Shown: positions 34,165-44,875, counted from the stretch's first letter. The stretch is DNA of 64,000 nucleotides from Pradoshia sp. D12 (GCF_008935075.1 NZ_CP044545.1:173501-237500); one strand, 5' to 3'. The notes: generated by a model from the letters alone, not told the origin. Numbers and translations: made by a program.

Positions 34165-35064
34165 ATGAGTATGTTTAATAAGGTACTATTTATTTACAAT
34201 GGTTCTGCCGGTCAGACAGAAACAGATCGGGCACTTGCCGCCGTACTCCCTGTAATTAGTACTGAAACGAAAGAATTAAAAGTGGTGCAAACGGAAGAGG
34301 CAGGTGAAACCAAAAAAATCTGTCTTAAGCTTGGGGAAGAATATGACCTTGTTATTATCCTTGGTGGAGATGGAACGGTACATGAAGCTGTCAATGGGCT
34401 TGCTGCTCTGGATAAGAGGCCTGTTTTAGCTATTTTGCCGGGTGGTACATGTAATGATTTCAGCAGAATGCTTAATATCCCGCAAAATCTAAAAAAAGCG
34501 GCAGAGACAATCATGAGTGGCCAACAAGTTCCGGTAGATGTAGGAAAAGTTAATGATGACCACTACTTTCTTAATTTTTGGGGGATCGGGCTAATCACCC
34601 ATACATCAAGCAATATTGATGAAAACCAAAAGAGATTAATGGGGAAAATGAGTTACTTTATTAGTGCATTACGAACGGTGAAAGAGGCAGAGACATTTCA
34701 TTATAAAATGAAGACTGATCAAGGTGAGTATGAAGATGAGGCAGTCATGATCATGGTGCTGAATGGGAAATTCATTGGATCTAATCAAATCCCTCTGCCA
34801 TCCATTAATATGGATGATGGATTATTTGATGTATTAGTAGTGAAAGAATCATCATTTGGTGCGTTTCTTGATTTATTTTCACTTAATTCTCCTGATATAA
34901 ACCTAAATGATGCTGAAACGAGGCTGTTTCATTTGCAGACCAAATCATTGTCAATTGAAACAGAAGAAGTGCTGGACGCGGACACAGATGGCGAAATTTA
35001 TTTGGAAACTCCAGCAACTTTGGAAATCCTAAAGCATCATATACACATGATTAAGGGTTATTAG
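34165..35064 (+). CDS. diacylglycerol kinase-family lipid kinase (YtlR/DgkB-like)
   Basis: A 299-residue DAGK-catalytic protein: NGSAG near the N-terminus, nucleotide motif LGGDGTVHEAVNGL, PGGTCNDFSRMLNIP and the C-terminal DDGLFDVLVV and DTDGE blocks. It likely phosphorylates a lipid such as diacylglycerol. GGAG precedes the ATG. It lies 68 bp before the acetyltransferase gene on the same strand. Confidence 0.88.
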   Translation: MSMFNKVLFIYNGSAGQTETDRALAAVLPVISTETKELKVVQTEEAGETKKICLKLGEEYDLVIILGGDGTVHEAVNGLAALDKRPVLAILPGGTCNDFSRMLNIPQNLKKAAETIMSGQQVPVDVGKVNDDHYFLNFWGIGLITHTSSNIDENQKRLMGKMSYFISALRTVKEAETFHYKMKTDQGEYEDEAVMIMVLNGKFIGSNQIPLPSINMDDGLFDVLVVKESSFGAFLDLFSLNSPDINLNDAETRLFHLQTKSLSIETEEVLDADTDGEIYLETPATLEILKHHIHMIKGY

Positions 35065-35132
35065 TACCTTGGGGTTACAAAGTACTTCTTTTCCTTTAAA
35101 ATGGTAGAAAAGCCAGAATCGGAAGTGAGTCT

Positions 35133-35942
35133 ATGTCTAAGTTGATAGAAAATACACCATTTCCCCGTACAAGAGAGGTGCTACGTACTGACATGCGCGA
35201 ATTGGGGTTAAAAAGAGGTATGAATGTCCTTGTTCATTCCTCGCTATCATCAGTTGGATGGGTGAATGGAGGGGCTGTTGCCATTATTCAGGCATTGATG
35301 GATACTGTTACAGAAGAAGGAGCCATTATCATGCCGGCTCAATCTGCGGATTTGTCGGATCCGGCTGAATGGTTGAACCCACCAATCCCTTGGGAGTGGT
35401 GGGAAACCGTGAGAAATACAATGCCAGCTTTTGAACCTGCTATTACACCTACATATGGCATGGGGAAAATTGCAGAGCTATTTCGTACATATCCAGGTGT
35501 TTTAAGAAGCAACCATCCAAATGTTTCGTTTACTGCATGGGGTAAGCGTAATGGTGAAATCCTTGCCAATCATCAATTGGAAAATGGATTGGGTGAAGGA
35601 TCTCCACTAAGAAAACTCTATGATTTAGATGCTCATGTCCTGTTTATCGGAACGAGCTATGAAACGAACACCTGCTTTCATCTGGCAGAGTATCGATCTG
35701 GTACCAGGGAAGTAATCCAAAAAGGTACTCCCATTTTTGTAGATGGAGAGCGGAAATGGGTGGAGTATACGGATATTGAATATGATGATACTGAATTTGA
35801 TACAATCGGAAATGCTTTCGAACAACAGTACTCTGTTAGGAAAGGTAAAATCGGCAGTGCTGATTCCAAGTTATTTTCCTTTTGCGAGGCAGTTGATTAT
35901 GCAGTAGAATTTTTTAAAAATGAAGCGAAGGCGAAGGTTTAG
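35133..35942 (+). CDS. aminoglycoside N3-acetyltransferase family protein (YokD-like)
   Basis: A 269-residue AAC(3)-fold protein: LVHSSLSSVGWVNGG, the TPTYGMGKIAELFRTYPGVLRSNHPNVSFTAWG block with the catalytic His region, GEGSPLRKLYDLDAHVLFIGT and CFHLAEYRS. Chromosomal Bacillus relatives such as YokD share the fold; the true substrate need not be an aminoglycoside. AATCGGAAG precedes the ATG. Resistance cannot be concluded from sequence. Confidence 0.85.
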   Translation: MSKLIENTPFPRTREVLRTDMRELGLKRGMNVLVHSSLSSVGWVNGGAVAIIQALMDTVTEEGAIIMPAQSADLSDPAEWLNPPIPWEWWETVRNTMPAFEPAITPTYGMGKIAELFRTYPGVLRSNHPNVSFTAWGKRNGEILANHQLENGLGEGSPLRKLYDLDAHVLFIGTSYETNTCFHLAEYRSGTREVIQKGTPIFVDGERKWVEYTDIEYDDTEFDTIGNAFEQQYSVRKGKIGSADSKLFSFCEAVDYAVEFFKNEAKAKV

Positions 35943-36059
35943 CTTTATAGTTGATTACCCAAGAATGAGAGTCTTTTATTTGCCATGTCTTTTTTACTTG
36001 GTGGCTGTCTCCGGCTTGATTAAACATCCTCACTGATCTCCACATCTATCCTGTACAAA

Positions 36060-36099
36060 AAGAGGCTTTCCCAATAACTTGACTATGGGAAAGCCTCTT
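36060..36099. terminator. terminator between AAC(3)-like and phosphatase genes
   Basis: 13-bp perfect stem AAGAGGCTTTCCC with its complement (36060-36072/36087-36099); T-run on the minus strand. It lies 8 bp after the phosphatase stop. Confidence 0.88.
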
Positions 36100-36106
36100 G
36101 GATTAT

Positions 36107-36715
36107 TTATTCTACGTGCTGCATATCATTTTCGAATAAAAGTTCCATTTTACCATCATGAAATTCAAGCTTCGTTAAACTTGTATTCCCTGGGGGTGTC
36201 GCTTTAAAGACATCTGAAAGTGGTGTGTTTTTAATATGCGTAAGCAGAACACGCAGGAAAATAGAATGGGTCACAATAAGGATGGTACCGGAAGGGTTTT
36301 CGTTTATAATTCTTTCGAACACATCGACAGCTCTTTTCTTGAGCTGATTAAAGGTTTCACCTGTTTCTGTCTCAAATAAATGTGGCGTTTCCCAAAAGAT
36401 TTTAAATTCCTCAGGAAATTCTGCCTCAATCTCATCTCTAATGCGCCCGTCCCAATCTCCAAAATGCATTTCACGTAAGTCATCTTCCTTAATCAGGCTA
36501 ATCTCACGATCACCGATGATATATTGAGCTGTTTCATAAGCACGTTTTGATGTACTGCTGTACACTTTATCAAGTTTTACATCAGCAAGCCTCTTTCCAA
36601 GAGCTTTTGCATCATTAATACCTTTTTCAGTCAGTTCGCCATTTCCCCAGCCTTGCATAATACGATTGACATTCCATTCTGTAAGTCCATGTCTAGTTAA
36701 GTAGATTGTTAGCAA
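36107..36715 (-). CDS. histidine phosphatase family protein
   Basis: About 202 residues of the phosphoglycerate-mutase-like phosphatases: catalytic LTRHGLTEWN at the N-terminus, second His in VTHSIFLRVLL, Arg in SSTSKRAYETA and acidic LREMHFGDWDG. TTG at 36715 follows AAAGGAG by nine bases and places RHG near residue 9 as in the family; the in-frame ATG at 36763 has no ribosome site. It may dephosphorylate small phosphoesters (PhoE/GpmB-like). Confidence 0.85.
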   Translation of the reverse strand: MLTIYLTRHGLTEWNVNRIMQGWGNGELTEKGINDAKALGKRLADVKLDKVYSSTSKRAYETAQYIIGDREISLIKEDDLREMHFGDWDGRIRDEIEAEFPEEFKIFWETPHLFETETGETFNQLKKRAVDVFERIINENPSGTILIVTHSIFLRVLLTHIKNTPLSDVFKATPPGNTSLTKLEFHDGKMELLFENDMQHVE

Positions 36716-36832
36716 CGTACATGTCTCCTTTGCAATTTGTGAATAATCATAAGTATAACGCAATCAAGGTTGGATAGAAAAACAATGGATTGTCAGTCTA
36801 ATTTTAAAAAGATCGATCATAAGTGATAAACG

Positions 36833-36866
36833 TTGAAGAATATACTATAGGGGGGTATAGTATATT
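36833..36866 (+). promoter_or_regulatory. csoR–copZA promoter with CsoR operator
   Basis: TTGAAG (36833-36838), 17-bp spacer, TATAGT (36856-36861). A dyad with 11-bp perfect arms, AATATACTATA and complement (36839-36849/36856-36866), surrounds a GGGGGG core and covers the spacer and -10. CsoR bound here would block RNA polymerase. Confidence 0.85.
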
Positions 36867-36896
36867 TAATAATAGAAAAACGGGAGGGAGGTCACT

Positions 36897-37232
36897 ATGA
36901 GCGAGATAGAGATTACTGAAGATATGGGTAATCATTGCCATCATGACCAAGAACGAAAAAGCCATCATTCTGATAACGTAAAAAAAAATTTGATCAGTCG
37001 TTTAAATAGGGTTGAAGGGCAGATTAGAGGGATTAAAGGCATGATTGAAAAGGATGTATATTGCGATGATATTATAACCCAGATTGCAGCTACACAATCA
37101 GCCCTGAATGCTGTTGGAAAGTTGATGCTTGAAGGCCATATGAAATCATGTGTGGCAGAAAGAATTCAACAGGGTGATATGGAAGTACTCGATGAAGTAT
37201 TAATTACCATACAAAAATTAATGAAAAAATAG
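36897..37232 (+). CDS. csoR: copper-sensing repressor CsoR
   Basis: A 111-residue helical repressor with the Cu(I) ligand set: Cys in DVYCDDI, His and Cys in EGHMKSC. An extra N-terminal stretch of about 27 residues is rich in His (CHHD, KSHHSD). It should repress csoR–copZ–copA and release DNA with Cu(I). GGGAGGGAGG before the ATG; copZ starts 12 bp after it. Confidence 0.95.
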   Translation: MSEIEITEDMGNHCHHDQERKSHHSDNVKKNLISRLNRVEGQIRGIKGMIEKDVYCDDIITQIAATQSALNAVGKLMLEGHMKSCVAERIQQGDMEVLDEVLITIQKLMKK

Positions 37233-37244
37233 GAGGAATTTAAA

Positions 37245-37451
37245 ATGGAAACAACGATCTTAAATGTAAAAGGTATGTCCTGCGGGCATTGTGTGAAAGC
37301 AGTCGAAGGCAGTGTAAGTGAGTTAAACGGAGTTAGTTCTGTGAAGGTTACATTGGATACGGGAAAAGTGGAAGTCCAATATGACCCGGCAATGGTTAAT
37401 CTAGAAACAATTAAAGAATCTATTGATGAACAAGGATATGATGTCGATTAA
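37245..37451 (+). CDS. copZ: copper chaperone CopZ
   Basis: A 68-residue HMA-domain protein with the Cu(I) site MSCGHC (residues 10-15) and the usual beta-alpha-beta-beta-alpha-beta order. It hands Cu(I) to CopA. Second gene of the copper operon. Confidence 0.96.
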   Translation: METTILNVKGMSCGHCVKAVEGSVSELNGVSSVKVTLDTGKVEVQYDPAMVNLETIKESIDEQGYDVD

Positions 37452-37525
37452 TATGTGATTAGAATGAATAGGCTAAGCCACGCCCTATTTAAATAATGCA
37501 AGTTCAACAATAAGGTGGTGAGTTT

Positions 37526-39937
37526 ATGAAGCATGTCCATTTGCAGATTACGGGAATGACCTGTGCCGCCTGTTCAGCAAGGATTGAAAAGGTACTGGGG
37601 AAAATGGAGGGAGTTAAAGAGGTAAATGTGAACTTAGCCACTGAAACATCTGCTATTCTTTATGATCCTACTCTCTTATCAGCGAACGATTTAAGAGGAA
37701 AAATAGAAAAGCTAGGGTACGGGGTTACGACTAGAGTATCGGAACTAATGATTACCGGAATGACCTGCGCCGCCTGTTCAGCAAGAATTGAAAAGGTATT
37801 GAACAAGACGGAGGGTGTCTTAATTGCCAATATAAATCTGGCCTTGGAATCAGGCACGATTGAATATTCTAGCAGTGAGTTATCTGAGGAAGATCTCATT
37901 GCCAAAATAGAAAAACTAGGCTATGGTGCTTCACCAAAGGAACAGCATAAACAGGAAAGTGAAGACCCGAGGCAATCGGCTATAAAAAAACAACAGCTTA
38001 GGTTTATAGCAGCTGCTTTCCTTTCATTGCCACTATTATGGACGATGGTAGCCCATTTTTCTTTTACCTCCTGGATGTATATACCGGATATTTTACTGAA
38101 TCCGTGGGTTCAGTTGGCTTTAGCGACACCTGTTCAATTCATTATTGGTTGGCAATTTTATAAAGGGGCCTATAAGGCTCTGCGAAATGGCAGTGCCAAC
38201 ATGGATGTATTAGTGGTGCTTGGTACATCTGCTGCCTATTTTTATAGTTTATATGAATCTATAGTAAAAAGTGGGCATCATCATGCTGAGATGCCGCATC
38301 TTTATTTTGAAACAAGTGCCATTTTAATAACTTTAATTTTACTGGGTAAATTATTTGAGGCTAAGGCAAAAGGCCGTACATCAGATGCGATTAAGAAGAT
38401 GATTGGCTTGCAGCCTAAAACGGCGATTGTCATTCGTGATCAAAAAGAAGTGAAAGTTCCGCTTGCCGATGTAGTAGTAGGGGACTTAATCTATGTGAAA
38501 CCCGGAGAGAGAATTCCAGTAGATGGTGAAGTGCTCGATGGCAGCTCAGCTGTGGATGAATCCATGTTAACGGGTGAAAGTGTTCCGGTTGATAAAAATC
38601 CAGGGGACCAAGTCTTCGGAGCCACCATTAATAAAAATGGTGCATTAAAGATGAAAGCCATTAAAGTGGGTAAAGATACAGCCCTATCCCAAATTATTAG
38701 AGTGGTTGAACAGGCACAGGGTTCGAAAGCTCCAATTCAGCGGTTAGCGGATAAAATATCAGGTATCTTTGTTCCGATTGTAGTGGGAATAGCCGTTTTG
38801 ACATTTATAGCATGGTATTTTATCGTGGATCGTGGAAATTTCACTACGGCACTAGAAAATATGATTGCTGTTCTTGTAATAGCCTGTCCATGTGCGTTAG
38901 GGTTGGCTACGCCGACATCCATAATGTCTGGGTCTGGCCGGGCAGCTGAATTTGGTATTTTATTTAAAGGCGGAGAGCATTTAGAGACCGCTCATCAGAT
39001 TAATACCGTACTGTTGGATAAGACAGGGACAATAACGAATGGTAAACCGATTTTAACGGATATTATACCAATCGGAAATTGGGAGCAGGAAAAACTGTTA
39101 AAACTCATAGCGGCAGCAGAGAAACCATCCGAGCATCCTCTAGCACAGGCAATAGTCGAAGCAGCCCATGAACATAATCTGGAGCTTACAGAGGCAGTAG
39201 ATTTTCAAAGTACTCCTGGATTTGGAATTCGCGCTTCTGTTGGGCAGGATAAAGTCCTGGTAGGAACGAGAAAATGGATGACGGCTAATCAGCTTGATAT
39301 CACCTCAACTCAGCCTTTTATGGAGGATCTTGAGAAAGAAGGGAAAACGGCGATGATTGCCGCGGTGAATGGAAATGTGGCTGGTATCATTGCTGTTGCT
39401 GATACGATTAAAGAGACATCCGGACAGGCGGTGCAACGTCTAAGGGATATGGGCATCGAGGTGTGGATGATTACAGGAGATAATCAGAGCACCGCGGAGA
39501 CAATCGCAAAGCAGGCGGGTATTCAACATGTGATTGCTGAAGTTCTTCCAGAAGGAAAGGCGAATCAGATTAAAAGATTCCAATCTGAAGGAAGAAAAGT
39601 AGCGATGGTCGGCGACGGAATTAATGATGCTCCGGCCCTAGCGTTGGCCGATATCGGTATTGCTATCGGAACAGGTACAGATATTGCAATAGAAGCAGCG
39701 GACATTACCTTGATGAAGGGCGACTTAAATGGAATTGCAGATGCGTTTTATTTAAGTAAGCAGACGATGCGTAATATTAAACAAAATCTATTTTGGGCTT
39801 TTGGCTATAATACCCTTGGAATTCCAGTGGCGTTTATGGGACTGCTCGCCCCTTGGTTGGCAGGTGGTGCTATGGCATTCAGTTCGGTGAGTGTTGTCTT
39901 AAATGCCCTGCGCCTTCAACGAATTAAGCTAAAGTAA
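37526..39937 (+). CDS. copA: Cu(I)-exporting P1B-type ATPase CopA
   Basis: An 803-residue ATPase with two N-terminal HMA domains (MTCAACS, cysteines 13/16 and 81/84), eight membrane helices, the transmembrane CPC site (ACPCALGLA, ~453), phosphorylation motif DKTGTITNG (~497), HP element SEHPLAQA and hinge [10 protein letters not shown] (~697). It pumps Cu(I) out of the cell. Last gene of csoR–copZ–copA, as in B. subtilis. Confidence 0.97.
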   Translation: MKHVHLQITGMTCAACSARIEKVLGKMEGVKEVNVNLATETSAILYDPTLLSANDLRGKIEKLGYGVTTRVSELMITGMTCAACSARIEKVLNKTEGVLIANINLALESGTIEYSSSELSEEDLIAKIEKLGYGASPKEQHKQESEDPRQSAIKKQQLRFIAAAFLSLPLLWTMVAHFSFTSWMYIPDILLNPWVQLALATPVQFIIGWQFYKGAYKALRNGSANMDVLVVLGTSAAYFYSLYESIVKSGHHHAEMPHLYFETSAILITLILLGKLFEAKAKGRTSDAIKKMIGLQPKTAIVIRDQKEVKVPLADVVVGDLIYVKPGERIPVDGEVLDGSSAVDESMLTGESVPVDKNPGDQVFGATINKNGALKMKAIKVGKDTALSQIIRVVEQAQGSKAPIQRLADKISGIFVPIVVGIAVLTFIAWYFIVDRGNFTTALENMIAVLVIACPCALGLATPTSIMSGSGRAAEFGILFKGGEHLETAHQINTVLLDKTGTITNGKPILTDIIPIGNWEQEKLLKLIAAAEKPSEHPLAQAIVEAAHEHNLELTEAVDFQSTPGFGIRASVGQDKVLVGTRKWMTANQLDITSTQPFMEDLEKEGKTAMIAAVNGNVAGIIAVADTIKETSGQAVQRLRDMGIEVWMITGDNQSTAETIAKQAGIQHVIAEVLPEGKANQIKRFQSEGRKVAMVGDGINDAPALALADIGIAIGTGTDIAIEAADITLMKGDLNGIADAFYLSKQTMRNIKQNLFWAFGYNTLGIPVAFMGLLAPWLAGGAMAFSSVSVVLNALRLQRIKLK

Positions 39938-39948
39938 ATAGAGTGAGG

Positions 39949-39977
39949 AAATGCCGACATGGTAAGTGTCGGCATTT
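39949..39977 (+). terminator. terminator of copper operon
   Basis: 11-bp stem AAATGCCGACA with its complement, 7-nt loop, then a T-run. Confidence 0.92.
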
Positions 39978-40082
39978 TTTTGCGTTGTATAACAAGTATA
40001 AGCAGCTGAGGCAATGGTTTAAAACAAATAAAGGAAACTCTCATCTTTTATAGAATGTAAAAAGCATGAGAGGTGGGATATT

Positions 40083-42449
40083 ATGGAAATGGAGATTCCA
40101 AGGAAACGGGTGTCAAAGGGGAAGAAAATTAGTTTATGGGTAATTGCTATTTTAGTAGTCATTCTTATAATTGGTTCACTGGGAGCGGTTTATTTTGTTA
40201 AACGGCCTTTACCGCAAATGGAAGGTGAACTTGAACTTTTGGGTTTACATAATGAGGTAGAGGTTTTGCGTGATCAAGAAGGAGTTCCGCATATAAAGGC
40301 CGATGATACACAGGATTTATTTTTTGCCCAAGGTTATGTACAGGCTCAGGATAGGATGTTTCAAATGGATTTATCAAGAAGGCAGGCATCAGGCAGATTA
40401 AGTGAAGTAATAGGGGAAGCCATGCTTAAAAACGATAAATATTTCCGAACGCTAGGTTTGAGGAGAGCTGCTGAAGATTCTTATGAATCCTATTCACCGG
40501 AGGCAAGAGAAATACTTCAGTCATTTGCTGAGGGTGTAAATGCCTACATAAAAGAAAAAAAGGCCAAAGGGAAATGGCCGATAGAATTTACCTTTCTTGG
40601 GTATGAGCCAGAGGAGTGGACTCCGATTGATTCACTGACGATTGGTAAGTATATGGCTTTTGATTTGGGAGGAAACTGGAACAGTCAGGCTTTTCGTCAC
40701 TATTTGCTGCAAAGTTTCCCGAAGGAAAAAGCATATGAACTATTCCCAAGCTACCCTGCAGGAGCACCAGTGAATATAACCAAGGATGAACTCGACATAG
40801 AAGGCAGTTTATCTTCTTCTGTTGTCCCGAATGAATATAACGGAAGCAATAATTGGGTAGTCTCAGGTGAGAAGACCCAATCTGGAGAACCATTATTGGC
40901 GAATGATCCACATTTATCTTTGGCCACCCCCTCTGTTTGGTATCAAAATCATTTGGAAGGGCCTGGCTATAATGTTAGCGGTGTCATATTTGCCGGTATT
41001 CCTGGAATCATTTTAGGTCATAACCTAACTATTGCATGGGGAGTTACGAATGTGGGTCCTGATGTACAGGATTTATATATTGAGAAGAGAAACCCTGAAC
41101 AGGAAGATGAATTTCTTTACAAAAAAGAATGGGAAAAAGCTCAGGTTATTCATGAGAAGATAAAGATAAAAGGACAGAAATCGGAGGATTTTAAAATAAC
41201 CATTACACGTCATGGGCCTGTCATCTCAGAATTTTTAGGAAGTGTTGGCAAGGAGCATGTTTTGGCTTTAAAGTGGACCGCTTTGCAACCCTCAAATGAG
41301 CTGGAAGCCGTGCTTAATATGGGTAAATCAAAAGATTGGACCGAATTCGAAAAAGCGCTGGAGGATTTTGAATCGCCGGCACAAAATTTTGTCTTTGCCT
41401 CAAAGGAAGGAACAATTGCTTATAAGGCTAATGGGAAGATTCCTATTCGAAAAGATAAGCAGGATGCTCTTTTACCGGTAGAAGGCTGGACGGGAGAAAA
41501 TGAGTGGGTTGGATATATTCCATACAACGAATTACCGCGTACGATTAATGCTGAAAAAGGATACATATCAACGGCTAACAATAAAGTAACAGATGAACAC
41601 TATCCGTATCATATAAGCCATGATTGGGCCCAGCCCTATCGCCAAATGAGGATTGATGAAGTTCTTTCAGGCAATGATAAATTAACGATTGAAGAGATGA
41701 AGAATTTGCAAATGGATCAGCGAAATCTGCAGGCGGAGGAGTTCCTGCCGAAGTTTATAGAAGAACTATCAGAGACTAAAGAAACAGAGGCCATTGATGT
41801 TTTAGAGGACTGGAATTACATGGATGACAAAGAAATGGCAGCTCCGTTACTCTTCCAACTATGGATGGCAGAAATCTCGGACACCTTATTCGCAGATGAT
41901 ATATCTGAAGAAATGCTCACCCTTTTCAGAGGCAGAAAGCAAGCTGTTGATCAGCTTCTTAGAAAAGCGTTAAATGGTGAAAAGAGTATTTGGATTGAAG
42001 ACAAGGGTGGCTTAAAGACGGTGCTGGAAACCAGCTTGAAGAAAGCTGTTACAAAAGGGAAAGAGATACAGGGAGGGGTTCTTTCTAATTGGAGATGGGG
42101 GGATTATCACCAAATTCAATTTAAGCATCCGCTATCCTCAGTCAGTCCTCTTCAATATGTGTTTAATTATAAGGGGGAACTAGAGAGTGGGGGAAGTGCG
42201 GTTACGGTTCAGGCAGCTGGTTACGATACGAAGGGAACTATTAATCATGGAGGATCATGGAGGTTTATTGCGGATCTCTCTGATTTATCCAAGGCCTCAC
42301 ATATAGTCGGACCAGGACAGTCCGGGCAATTGGGAAGCGAATGGTACCAAAACCAAATGGAAGATTGGGTTACAGGGACATATCATCTAACGAAACTAAA
42401 TGAAAAGAATGGAGTCAAGCTCCGGTTAATACCAAAAATAAAAAGGTAG
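40083..42449 (+). CDS. penicillin acylase family Ntn hydrolase, membrane anchored
   Basis: A 788-residue S45 peptidase-family protein. One N-terminal membrane helix (about 16-38) anchors it outside the cell. The alpha region (EGVPHIKADDTQDLFFAQGYVQAQDRMFQMD) is followed by the self-cleavage site NGSNNW, where Ser255 would become the N-terminal nucleophile of the beta chain; later NDPHL, GHNLTIAWGVTNVGPD and NFVFAS blocks fit the family. Relatives hydrolyse penicillin side chains, acyl-homoserine lactones or other amides; the natural substrate is unknown. GAGAGGTGGG precedes the ATG. Confidence 0.9.
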   Translation: MEMEIPRKRVSKGKKISLWVIAILVVILIIGSLGAVYFVKRPLPQMEGELELLGLHNEVEVLRDQEGVPHIKADDTQDLFFAQGYVQAQDRMFQMDLSRRQASGRLSEVIGEAMLKNDKYFRTLGLRRAAEDSYESYSPEAREILQSFAEGVNAYIKEKKAKGKWPIEFTFLGYEPEEWTPIDSLTIGKYMAFDLGGNWNSQAFRHYLLQSFPKEKAYELFPSYPAGAPVNITKDELDIEGSLSSSVVPNEYNGSNNWVVSGEKTQSGEPLLANDPHLSLATPSVWYQNHLEGPGYNVSGVIFAGIPGIILGHNLTIAWGVTNVGPDVQDLYIEKRNPEQEDEFLYKKEWEKAQVIHEKIKIKGQKSEDFKITITRHGPVISEFLGSVGKEHVLALKWTALQPSNELEAVLNMGKSKDWTEFEKALEDFESPAQNFVFASKEGTIAYKANGKIPIRKDKQDALLPVEGWTGENEWVGYIPYNELPRTINAEKGYISTANNKVTDEHYPYHISHDWAQPYRQMRIDEVLSGNDKLTIEEMKNLQMDQRNLQAEEFLPKFIEELSETKETEAIDVLEDWNYMDDKEMAAPLLFQLWMAEISDTLFADDISEEMLTLFRGRKQAVDQLLRKALNGEKSIWIEDKGGLKTVLETSLKKAVTKGKEIQGGVLSNWRWGDYHQIQFKHPLSSVSPLQYVFNYKGELESGGSAVTVQAAGYDTKGTINHGGSWRFIADLSDLSKASHIVGPGQSGQLGSEWYQNQMEDWVTGTYHLTKLNEKNGVKLRLIPKIKR

Positions 42450-42840
42450 TATTTTCCGAATAAGTAAAATAATTTAAAACGGTGCGTAAGTTTAGTAATG
42501 TTGGGAAAAAAGTCTTATAATTTTATACGAGAAAGTTTGAATCTTTTAAAACAGTGGGATTATATAATTTTAATCTTTATTTAAAAAATAAGGCTGGTGC
42601 CTACTCACTTTTTGCTACAGGTCAGATTAAAGGATTACCAATGTTACAACAACTTTACAATATAATTTTTTTACGGTTTTTTGAATCTTTTTTGGTTTAA
42701 TATCGTCTAGAATAAAGGAGAAACTATTTACACCGATAGGATAAGCAGGGGATAGGTAATTAGATGTAGGCTTGACTAATCAAAATAGTCTAATAGCCAC
42801 CTAACATCGTATTGATGAAGACATGCCGGAGGGGTTTGTA
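42450..42840. other. intergenic region after acylase gene
   Basis: About 390 bp of AT-rich DNA. No terminator, RNA motif or convincing promoter was recognised. Confidence 0.4.
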
Positions 42841-43608
42841 TTGAAACATGGTAAAAGAGATTTTATATACCTTCATAAACAAGAAGCTGAGCATTTTGTA
42901 GCTTCATTTGGCATAGACTTTTTTAGTTTTATGCAATCGTTGAAAGAGCCGCCGCCAAATGTTTTATTATTGGATCATCCTTTTATGGATGTTGAATATG
43001 ATATGCATACACAGTTTAATTATGTTTCCTTTCCCTCATATAAGAAATATTATAAAGAAAGTGGGAAGGAGTATGGGCATATAAGCTGGATTGATTTTGA
43101 GGATATTGAGGGGCTGGAAGAATTAGCTCCATGGGAAATCGCTGAAATCCTGTATATCAGACATACATTTAACCATCTAAGATCTCCCTTTTATCCAAAA
43201 TTAAATAATCGGTTTGTCTATTTAACATTAGAGGATGGCTTTTATAATAAAGTTTATTACCGGTATTGGAATGATTTTTACCAGTTAATTTCCAAGCTAA
43301 TTCCTGAGCATGTGGAGATAAATAAGCCGGATCGATTATGGCTGGGCGGTAGAAAAAAAACAGAGAACGCAATAATCCCTACAGAGATTCTGAAACAGTT
43401 ATCCCCTTTGTTTAATGAGGGCGTAATCATCAGCTTTCATAAGTCAATTCAAACAAGACAAACTATCGAGATTCCAGTGTGGGTTGTTGGAGATTATCGG
43501 CATGAAGATGAGCTGAGAGATGAATTAAGGACGATATACCAAAAACGGCAAACTGTTAATCTCGTTTATCAGAAGAAAATGAAGGAATGGGTCATAGATG
43601 GAAAATAA
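42841..43608 (+). CDS. conserved-looking hypothetical protein
   Basis: About 255 residues, not recognised. It is rich in aromatic residues (Tyr, Phe, Trp) and charged, with no signal peptide or membrane segment. Notable stretches are HISWIDFEDIEGLEEL, EIAEILYIRHTFNHLRSPFYPKLNNRFVYLTLEDGFYNKVYYR and a C-terminal VWVVGDYRHEDELRDELRTIYQKR. It is probably a soluble protein of Bacillaceae. TTG at 42841 has GGAGGGG six bases upstream; the in-frame ATG at 42823 overlaps that site. A terminator follows directly. Confidence 0.65.
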   Translation: MKHGKRDFIYLHKQEAEHFVASFGIDFFSFMQSLKEPPPNVLLLDHPFMDVEYDMHTQFNYVSFPSYKKYYKESGKEYGHISWIDFEDIEGLEELAPWEIAEILYIRHTFNHLRSPFYPKLNNRFVYLTLEDGFYNKVYYRYWNDFYQLISKLIPEHVEINKPDRLWLGGRKKTENAIIPTEILKQLSPLFNEGVIISFHKSIQTRQTIEIPVWVVGDYRHEDELRDELRTIYQKRQTVNLVYQKKMKEWVIDGK

Positions 43609-43633
43609 ACCTCCTGTAAAATTAAGGAGGTTT
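43607..43633 (+). terminator. terminator of hypothetical gene
   Basis: Stem AAACCTCCT/AGGAGGTTT (43607-43615/43625-43633), then TTCC. Confidence 0.75.
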
Positions 43634-43801
43634 TCCTAATTTATTATACAGATATTCAGGTTCACAAATTATGTTCGAATATGCATATAATAAGAAGAAT
43701 GTAAGTTTTGCCTATAAGGGGAACGTGTCACATATTAATTTAATGTTCTGAAAAGGAAATGATACAATATATTATGTATCAACTAACGGAGGGTAAATTC
43801 A

Positions 43802-44875
43802 ATGAAAATTAAACTAGGATTATTATATGGTGGGAAATCTGCTGAACATAAAGTATCCATGCAAACTGCTATGGCAGTCATCAAAGCATTGGATTCATCT
43901 AAATATGAGATACATCCGATTTACATAAATGAAGATGGTGAATGGATAAAAGGGCCGCAATTACAGGGGCCGGTTGAATCTGTTAAGGAGCTAGAGTTTG
44001 ACCACAGAAGTCAGGCTGTTCAAACAACTGGTTTTAACAGTATTATTGCACACGGATCTGATGATGCATTTGATGTTATTTTCCCATTATTGCATGGCCC
44101 GAATGGCGAAGATGGTACAGTACAGGGGTTGCTCGAGCTGCTTAACATTCCGTATGTAGGAAATGGTGTTCTTGCTTCATCTGCAGGCATGGATAAAGTA
44201 ATCATGAAGAATATATTTGCCCAGGCTGGGTTGGGGCAGGTTGGTTATGTTTCTTATTTACGTTCAGAATGGAGCGGAAATGAAGAAAAGGTATGCCTAG
44301 AGGTAGAAAAAGCATTGGGATATCCGTGTTTTGTTAAACCGGCTAACTTAGGTTCCAGTGTTGGGATTAGTAAATGTGAAAATGCTGAAGAGCTGCATAA
44401 AGCATTTGAAGAGGCATTCCAATTCGACCGAAAAGTAATCATTGAAGAAGGTGTTACTGCAAGAGAGGTTGAGATTGGCGTTATTGGAAATGATTATCCT
44501 GAGTGTTCTGTTGCAGGGGAAATTATTCCGAAAAAAGCGTTTTATGACTATAAAGCTAAATACGAAGATGGCGATACAGCATTGGTAATACCTGCAGAGA
44601 TTTCTCAGGAAGAATATCAAATGCTGCATGACATGGCAATTAAGGCATACAAAGCATTGGATTGTTCAGGCCTTGTAAGAGCAGATTTCTTCCTTACACA
44701 TGAAGGAAAAGCTTATATTAATGAAGTAAATACCATGCCAGGATTTACACCATTTAGTATGTTCCCATTACTTTGGAGCCACACTGGAGTGGAATATCCG
44801 CAATTAATTGAAAAACTGATTAATTTAGCTATTGAAAGACATGCTGAAAAGCAAAAAATTAAATATACTATTTAA
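43802..44875 (+). CDS. ddl: D-alanine–D-alanine ligase
   Basis: A 357-residue ATP-grasp enzyme making D-Ala-D-Ala for peptidoglycan. Typical blocks: [68 protein letters not shown], and [16 protein letters not shown] with metal-binding Asn/Glu. AACGGAGGG precedes the ATG. murF follows after a terminator-like hairpin, so the two may have separate or attenuated expression. Confidence 0.97.
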   Translation: MKIKLGLLYGGKSAEHKVSMQTAMAVIKALDSSKYEIHPIYINEDGEWIKGPQLQGPVESVKELEFDHRSQAVQTTGFNSIIAHGSDDAFDVIFPLLHGPNGEDGTVQGLLELLNIPYVGNGVLASSAGMDKVIMKNIFAQAGLGQVGYVSYLRSEWSGNEEKVCLEVEKALGYPCFVKPANLGSSVGISKCENAEELHKAFEEAFQFDRKVIIEEGVTAREVEIGVIGNDYPECSVAGEIIPKKAFYDYKAKYEDGDTALVIPAEISQEEYQMLHDMAIKAYKALDCSGLVRADFFLTHEGKAYINEVNTMPGFTPFSMFPLLWSHTGVEYPQLIEKLINLAIERHAEKQKIKYTI

